Positions 55,801-60,000 of a DNA stretch of 60,000 nucleotides are shown here, in pieces. The notes under the pieces were generated by a model. It worked only from the letters and a program-made list of their open reading frames with translations. It searched no databases and had not been told where the DNA came from. Source of the stretch: Lineus longissimus (lineage: Eukaryota; Nemertea; Pilidiophora; Heteronemertea; Lineidae); the NCBI RefSeq assembly GCF_910592395.1, contig NC_088311.1, positions 18,976,501 to 19,036,500 of the forward strand. The letters are read 5' to 3'. Numbering within the stretch: position 1 is the first letter of the stretch; each line of letters begins with the position of its first letter. Made by a program: the position numbers and the translations under genes.

Positions 55801-58800
55801 TTTGGTTACACCAAACCTTCTAAAAGAATACAGCATGCATTTATATATTGGCTGTTGTTCACTCCCTGAACACAAAGCATCGTGAACACCAACCATTGGT
55901 ATCGGTAGCCACAGTCTGCATAGCATTTTTGTGTCCCATTCAAAAACGACAATGTATTTTGTGTAGAAAATTACACTCTGTCTTGAGAAGATTACCAAAG
56001 AAAACCATTTTAAGTTGGTTTTTCAAATCCTGTCTATTTTAGCAGAGCAGCGCCCAACGAAGGTGAGGTCTTTGTAATCGAAAAAAATCCCCTTTTTCTT
56101 CCTCTTCTTTTTTTATGTGTCAAGTGCCTACTTTTGAGCAGGTCGCATACATTGTCTACTCACTCTGGCTTCATCCTGCGCTGTATTGCCCTGTTTAGAA
56201 TACTCCTCAAACACTTTGAAACCCTCCGTCAAAAGGAGGCGATTCCGCTCTTCTTCCTCACGCGACGCTCGGCCCATTTCACTGCAAGTTGAAAAAAGAA
56301 AGTGAAATACGCACTGGCTCGACTCAACATCATTATGATATATACACCGTAAATAACAAATTTGACTCTTATATGGCACTTTTTCATGGACAGGTCCTTG
56401 CCCAAAGCGCTTCGTCATCCCAGTCACCCGGGGGATGTTCAGGAGAAGCTACAAAGCGCTCACTCAACCCCAAATGGGAAAGAGCTAAGTGCCTCGGTGG
56501 GAATTCGAACTCAGGACCTTCTGGTAAGGAGTTTGGCACTCTAACCACTCTGCCACTTTGCTCCCCTTAAAGATCTGATTATCGGTCATCAAATTAGTGA
56601 AGCACTGAATGTGCTATCAGTTCACGAAACTGCACTTTGAACTACTTTAATAGAGAGGTGTCTGGTAAGGGAGGTTCTACTGTAATACACAATGATGAAA
56701 AAATCCCAGATGTTTTTCAGGACAACCTGACATATACATGTAGTTTTAGATGTAGATGCCAGACTTGTTTTAAAGTGCTTTGTTCATGTTACTTACTCGC
56801 ATGTGTTTTCACAAAGAGTCAATCCACTGAATTCATCTGAGCCATCACAGCAATCTAGAAACAAGAAGGAAGTATTTAGTGCACAGTCATGCTAATTTTA
56901 ATTTGATGAGGCCGACTTGGGACGAGGTGCGACGAGCAGCCAAGGATAGAAAACGATGGAGGGAACGTGTTGTGGTCTAAAATGTCCAAAAAGGGGGCCT
57001 GAAGAGTCATGGAAATGCTAATGGGTCAGGAAGTACATGTATCTCTTTTAGACATGACTTGTTTCAATGAAGGTCAAAAATTATCTTATATTCTAAGGGC
57101 TGGGGCACTGATTATATTCAATGCTCCAATATTCGTCCTCGGTTACGCTACAGGATTTGACAATAATGTAACCATGATTTTGAAACCAGGTACCATACAC
57201 GCAGGGAATCATCAAAAGTCTGCTACCCGAATCATACATGATTTGCATGAAGACTTACCGCAAATTCCATCATTCACTCTTGATGATGGGATATAAAAGG
57301 ACTTGAAGCCAACATTTTTACAGTTGAACTGGCCATTTGGACAGGCAGATGTACCTAAAGAGACACAAGATGTTAGATGAGCAAATCGGGACAGCAGTTG
57401 TGCAGGCCACATATACTGTAACTTGCCGGTCGACTGTAAGTGTAAAAGGTGACTCGACACAGATCCCGAAGTACCATTCCTACCTTGAACACCACGGGTA
57501 GAGGTTTTTATAGTGCATCAGCCAATGCTTATGATAACAACAATGGTATGCATTAGGAACTGGAGGAGTCATGCATGTACGTATTGCCATTTGGCAGCCA
57601 TTTCTAGTCTTTAAAATCAGGACTTATAGAGACGGGGATATGATGCATGAAAATTGTACAATTGTTAAGAGATAAACCCTAGGCCGGTTTATACCCAAAC
57701 ACAAAGCCAGCATGACCTTGCTTTGTCCTTAGCAGTAGAAAGCACAGTATGTTTTCTTAATGTGCACAAGACACTCGACTACAGACACAAATACAGTAGA
57801 ACCTCTCTAATAAGGACACCCTCGGGACTGAGAAGAGCGGTCCTTAATGGAGAGGTGTCCTGATAGGTCAAATTGAATGGAAAAAAAATTTGGGACCAAA
57901 AGCAGGGTCCTTAGTAGAGAGGTTGTACTTAATAGAGAGGTGTCTGGTAAGGGAGGTTCTACTGTAATACACAATGATGATGATTATACATTGCACCTGG
58001 TTCATCAGAGCCGTCTCTACAGTCACAATAGTCATCATTCACCCAGTCCATTGACAGTGTCGCTGACCCATCAAGGCAGGTAAACTTTTCGCCAGCATAG
58101 AAGGACATTTCTGAAAGAAAAACAACCTCATAAGATACATGATTTATAGTTTTATAGTCTTATTTCTAGTTGTACCAAGACTCCAGCGCCACCGAAAGTG
58201 CACCCTTCTGATTTCAGACGAGCTTTTAAATGTCTATAAATGCACAAACCACTGACCCTGCCCTTTTCCGAGTTCACCCTGCTGTTTTCCAGCCAATTTT
58301 TTTACCAATCAAGAAACACTAGGAATGGCCTGAACTAGAGTTACTCTCCCAAATTGTTGTTTTGAAGACCAAGTCACAACCAAAATGCTCAAATTTCACC
58401 TTTCCAGAGTCGAGCCGACCAAGTTTCAGCACTTTATTATCGTTCTCTCTAAGACATCATAGATATCATATCACTGTGCCTGGTGTAAAGGCCTGCAGGA
58501 CATTAATCATTATCATCGATCAGGCCGCCGCGCTGCCGGTGGGCCCACGACCACTTTATGACTTAGGCCTACCGCACTAGCCACCAGTTCTACTTTACTA
58601 GTGCAAAGATCACCACAATCAGCTCATTGCATTCTTTTTGTGCTGCACGAGCAGTGCGAATAAATTGACTGTCGACATCCCTTCCACTTCTATTCTACTT
58701 TGTGTAGTGTATGCGTATAAAATGTACACGTATCGTATACATTATAAATGAAGTTGTGTCATTTGCCGATTATTTGTCCACTTTTCTACACGGTCTTACT

Positions 58801-58947
58801 AGATATTTCAACACCCCTGGGTCGGTTGACAGCATCTGCATTTTTCTGGGAGCATGTCAACAAAAATACTAGAATAGTTATCGTTTTCATAACCATTTTC
58901 AACTGGAAAATAACGGGGACTTTCAACGAGAGGCCGGTCGCTGCCAT
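43866..58947 (-). CDS. PRKCSH: Glucosidase II beta subunit (80K-H), 17 coding exons including one exclusive pair
   Basis: The non-catalytic partner of ER glucosidase II; it retains the enzyme in the ER and binds N-glycans through its MRH domain. Coding exons in transcript order: 58947-58800, 58110-57997, 57354-57259, 56854-56797, 56281-56164, 55196-55133, 54416-54351, 53195-53111, then 52351-52273 or 51891-51813, 51150-51034, 49335-49192, 47334-47235, 46399-46330, 45787-45623, 45188-45089, 44012-43866. Phases join without a break: 1671 nt, 556 aa. It shows a signal peptide ([20 protein letters not shown]), RGVEIS, two LDL-receptor-A-like cysteine modules ([27 protein letters not shown]), a Glu-rich coiled coil, an EF-hand pair, an acidic linker ([15 protein letters not shown]), a second coiled coil ([20 protein letters not shown]) and an MRH domain (GQCFEY..., [28 protein letters not shown]), ending PAHDEL. 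The start may be 58947, 58896 (MVMK) or 58890; 58896 gives a more typical signal peptide. Donors of the second coding exon (GTGCAA) and the acidic-linker exon (GTTTGG) are weak. Confidence 0.94.
44048..44190. mobile_element. MITE-like element (CTCTCTATTAAGGAC family) in the last PRKCSH intron
   Basis: Reads AGTAGAACCTCTATATTAAG, GACTGACGAATGCTGTCC and CTTAATAGAGAGGGTGTCC. Complete but diverged; a second partial copy follows at 44230-44330. Confidence 0.6.
44230..44330. mobile_element. Partial MITE-like element (same family)
   Basis: Reads CAGTAGGACCTCTCTATTAG then GGACACCC and GTCCTGATTAGAGAAGAC; the right end is missing. Confidence 0.5.
44460..45090 (-). repeat. 60-63-bp array that duplicates a PRKCSH 5' splice site
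   Basis: Ten units begin AAACCTTAGTCCCTATCAGC at 44477, 44540, 44603, 44666, 44728, 44789, 44852, 44915, 44978 and 45038. Each ends with the plus-strand AATGTAACTTACCACCGCAA, i.e. minus GGTG|GTAAGTTACATT. The rightmost unit runs into the real exon ending at 45089 and provides the authentic donor. Thus the array arose from the exon edge plus intron start and carries about eight extra consensus donors and one destroyed copy (CTTAACACC near 44900). Units also contain the acceptor-like CTGCTGATAG. Confidence 0.9.
46120..46280. mobile_element. MITE-like element (CTCTCTATTAAGGAC family) in a PRKCSH intron
   Basis: Contains CAACCTCTCTATTAAGGACA, TTGACCTCTCTTATCAGGAC and ends GTCCTTAATAGAGAGGTTCT then ACTGTA. 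It lies about 50 bases past the donor of the exon 46330-46399. Confidence 0.65.
46946..47045 (+). repeat. Four exact copies of a 25-bp unit
   Basis: Unit CATGTAGAATGTACATGCAC followed by TGTAG, at 46946, 46971, 46996 and 47021, within a PRKCSH intron. The unit contains a palindromic TGTACA. The copies are identical, suggesting recent expansion. Confidence 0.92.
49880..50060 (+). mobile_element. Possible tRNA-derived SINE
   Basis: CGCTGTGGCACAGTGGAATT resembles an A box; the region about 40 bases later (TTATGGGTAACATCG) is only a weak B box. Lies in a PRKCSH intron. Tentative. Confidence 0.3.
51813..51891 (-). CDS. PRKCSH: PRKCSH alternative EF-hand exon, version b
   Basis: A 79-nt exon with acceptor TTTTCCAG and donor GTATTC. 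It enters in phase 2 and leaves in phase 0, encoding [18 protein letters not shown] then VVNEEEAK. It completes the first EF-hand loop begun in the upstream exon (DTNGDSL + VSLDE) and supplies the second loop, [12 protein letters not shown]. It is a paralogue of 52273-52351, with the same length, phase and position. Splicing it after that exon would shift the frame to a TGA at the fifth codon, so the two are predicted to be used one at a time. Both join correctly to the next exon at 51150. Confidence 0.85.
52273..52351 (-). CDS. PRKCSH: PRKCSH alternative EF-hand exon, version a
   Basis: A 79-nt exon with acceptor GGTTGCAG and donor GTATAA, phase 2 in and 0 out, encoding [18 protein letters not shown] then EFTPQEAK. 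Its EF-hand loop [12 protein letters not shown] is a canonical calcium loop (D1, D3, D5, G6, E12). It is 381 bp from version b, too far for simple steric exclusion of spliceosomes. Either version resembles the corresponding part of known glucosidase II beta proteins. Confidence 0.87.
54490..54611. mobile_element. MITE-like element (CTCTCTATTAAGGAC family), left-truncated
   Basis: Contains GACCTCTCTAATCAGGACGC and ends TCCTTAATAGAGAGGTTCTA then CTGTA. Lies in a PRKCSH intron, about 75 bases upstream of the exon 54351-54416. Confidence 0.6.
54780..54850 (-). mobile_element. tRNA-derived SINE head
   Basis: On the minus strand, ATGGCACATGGGAAGAGCAT (A-box-like) is followed at tRNA spacing by TGTGTTCGAGGCCAG (B-box-like). 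No acceptor-stem pairing or intact cloverleaf, so a SINE relic rather than a tRNA gene. Confidence 0.45.
56335..56566 (-). mobile_element. tRNA-derived SINE in a PRKCSH intron
   Basis: Minus strand begins GGGGAGCAAAGTGGCAGAGT, with A box TGGCAGAGTGGTTAGAG and B box GAGTTCGAATTCCC at tRNA spacing. The body continues to AAGCGCTTTGGGCAAGGACC and a LINE-like tail AAAAGTGCCATATAAGAG. It ends about 50 bases before the acceptor of the exon 56164-56281. Confidence 0.75.
56648..56684. mobile_element. MITE fragment (CTCTCTATTAAGGAC family)
   Basis: Only the right end remains: TTAATAGAGAGGTGTCTGGT then AAGGGAGGTTCTACTGTA. It and the next roughly 14 bases match the end and flank of the copy at 57792-57966. 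Confidence 0.6.
57792..57966. mobile_element. MITE-like element (CTCTCTATTAAGGAC family), near-complete
   Basis: TACAGTAGAACCTCTCTAAT at the left and GGGAGGTTCTACTGTA at the right, about 175 bp with TA at both ends. It lies about 30 bases downstream of the donor of the PRKCSH exon 57997-58110. Confidence 0.7.
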
Positions 58948-60000
58948 GTTGGGAATTAGAATGAAATGCGCATGTCTGTGCATTGGCAACATTTGATTGG
59001 TCGACAGGTTGAATGCTGTAAAATCGTACAGGGGCCGTCCCGACGTCTCCGGTTTCGTGTCTTCAGCAGAGAGGAGTATTCTGGGAGGGTATGCTCCATA
59101 AGACTAAACATGTAGCTACTGGCACAACCAAGTGGAAGCCCGGTAAACTAGTGTTCCAAAGCCTCGGGTCCAACTGCGGGGATCCACACTTACCAACTTT
59201 AGTCTAGCTGGTCAAAAATACCAGCGGCGCTCTTCCACCAACACCCTGGCAATTTTCTCGGAATGTTGAAAACAGTCGAAAATATAACACGCCTGAGAAA
59301 ATATTCAGAAGTGTTGATTAAATATTCAGAATGTACCGCATTAGGTGTGTCGTCGTCAGTTTAAAAAGATACTGACTTGAAAAATCCAGACGGTACTCGA
59401 CTTGACTCGGATGACTTTGAGAGAGTTCGTGCACATGGATAAATTCCATTTCATGGGTTAATATTTGATGAAAAGTTTTGGTACATTTGCACATTTTACG
59501 ATGCAGAAAAACCATGCACGAGGCCATCTTAAAGGAATAACGACACTCATAGCGCCTCAAGTAGGTCGAGCGACATCTATCTTTCTATCCCATAACCACG
59601 TTTTGAAAATGGCAACTCGTGGTGTGACAGATGCGACTTCCCAGGGGGTGTAGGTTTAAAAACAACTATAATATATATCATACTTGGCTCTTCTTTGACT
59701 CTACCAGGAGTGAAGGCAAATTTGGAAAGAACAATTTCCTAGCAGTTCCTGGAGGGTTAAACGGACAGCTATATTCTCGTGCATCACCAGCTTTGTATTT
59801 CCCCAGTCACGTGACTACGTGTCATCACGTTGCCTCCTAGGCATGTTATCTTGACAAGAATTCTCTCGTCTTTGGTGTCTATGTCGGCGTAAAAGACCCC
59901 GCGCAGGTTTAATGTAGAGTAGAAAATCTGCGGTGGACTCTTAATCCCGTTAAGACACCAACATTCGAAGATGAAATCAATGTCGTCGACATCAAGCAGA
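58948..60000. other. PRKCSH upstream flank and window edge
   Basis: Should contain the PRKCSH promoter. No convincing TATA box. At the right edge a minus-strand frame is open from 60000 to a TGA at 59784 (LLDVDDIDFIFECWCLNG..., ...YADIDTKDERILVKITCL), and the opposite strand from 59913 is also open to the edge (NLRWTLNPVKTPTFEDEINV). One may be an exon of the next gene; I recognise neither. Confidence 0.35.

Noticed and set aside
56335-56566. Candidate tRNA gene
   Set aside because: A and B boxes are present but stems do not pair and a SINE body and LINE-like tail follow.
1-60000. CRISPR arrays, operons or prokaryotic defence systems
   Set aside because: The window is animal nuclear DNA; tandem repeats lack unique spacers and genes have introns.

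Overview
This is a eukaryotic, animal nuclear window. Two multi-exon genes with GT-AG introns, tRNA-derived SINE heads, LINE remnants, MITE-like inverted repeats and minisatellites fill it; there are no operons. Frequent ACATGTA and TAGGCCTA words and the protein families suggest a marine invertebrate, perhaps a non-vertebrate deuterostome, but the species cannot be fixed from this sequence.

Layout. (1) 1-2790, minus: most of a DBF4 homologue (activating subunit of the CDC7 replication kinase). It is one uninterrupted reading frame that runs off the left edge and ends in a long array of degenerate octapeptides. (2) 6022-12495, minus: a BEL/Pao LTR retrotransposon with one intact 2132-codon polyprotein and a polypurine tract followed by a plausible 3' LTR start. 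(3) 12496-20053: no recognisable gene, several MITE/SINE-like elements. (4) 20054-28300, plus: a complete 13-coding-exon FRRS1-type ferric-chelate reductase (Reeler, DOMON, cytochrome b561), 610 aa. (5) 28301-43865: gene-free, with three minisatellite arrays (90-93 bp, 61 bp, 60/120 bp); the 61-bp array is split by a 5'-truncated LINE with a 7-bp target duplication. (6) 43866-58947, minus: a complete glucosidase II beta subunit gene (PRKCSH) from signal peptide to C-terminal HDEL, 17 coding exons of which two are a mutually exclusive pair. (7) 58948-60000: upstream flank with an unassigned open frame at the window edge.

The three host genes are functionally unrelated: S-phase kinase activation, membrane metal/redox chemistry, and ER glycoprotein quality control. 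The most interesting observation is in PRKCSH. Two adjacent 79-nt exons (51813-51891 and 52273-52351) each encode the same EF-hand segment, both enter in phase 2 and leave in phase 0, so exactly one can be used without breaking the frame. The same gene carries an intronic 60-63-bp array (about 10 copies) that has amplified its own 5' splice site. All exon boundaries were derived by hand from splice consensus, phase continuity and family similarity; no search or RNA data were available.
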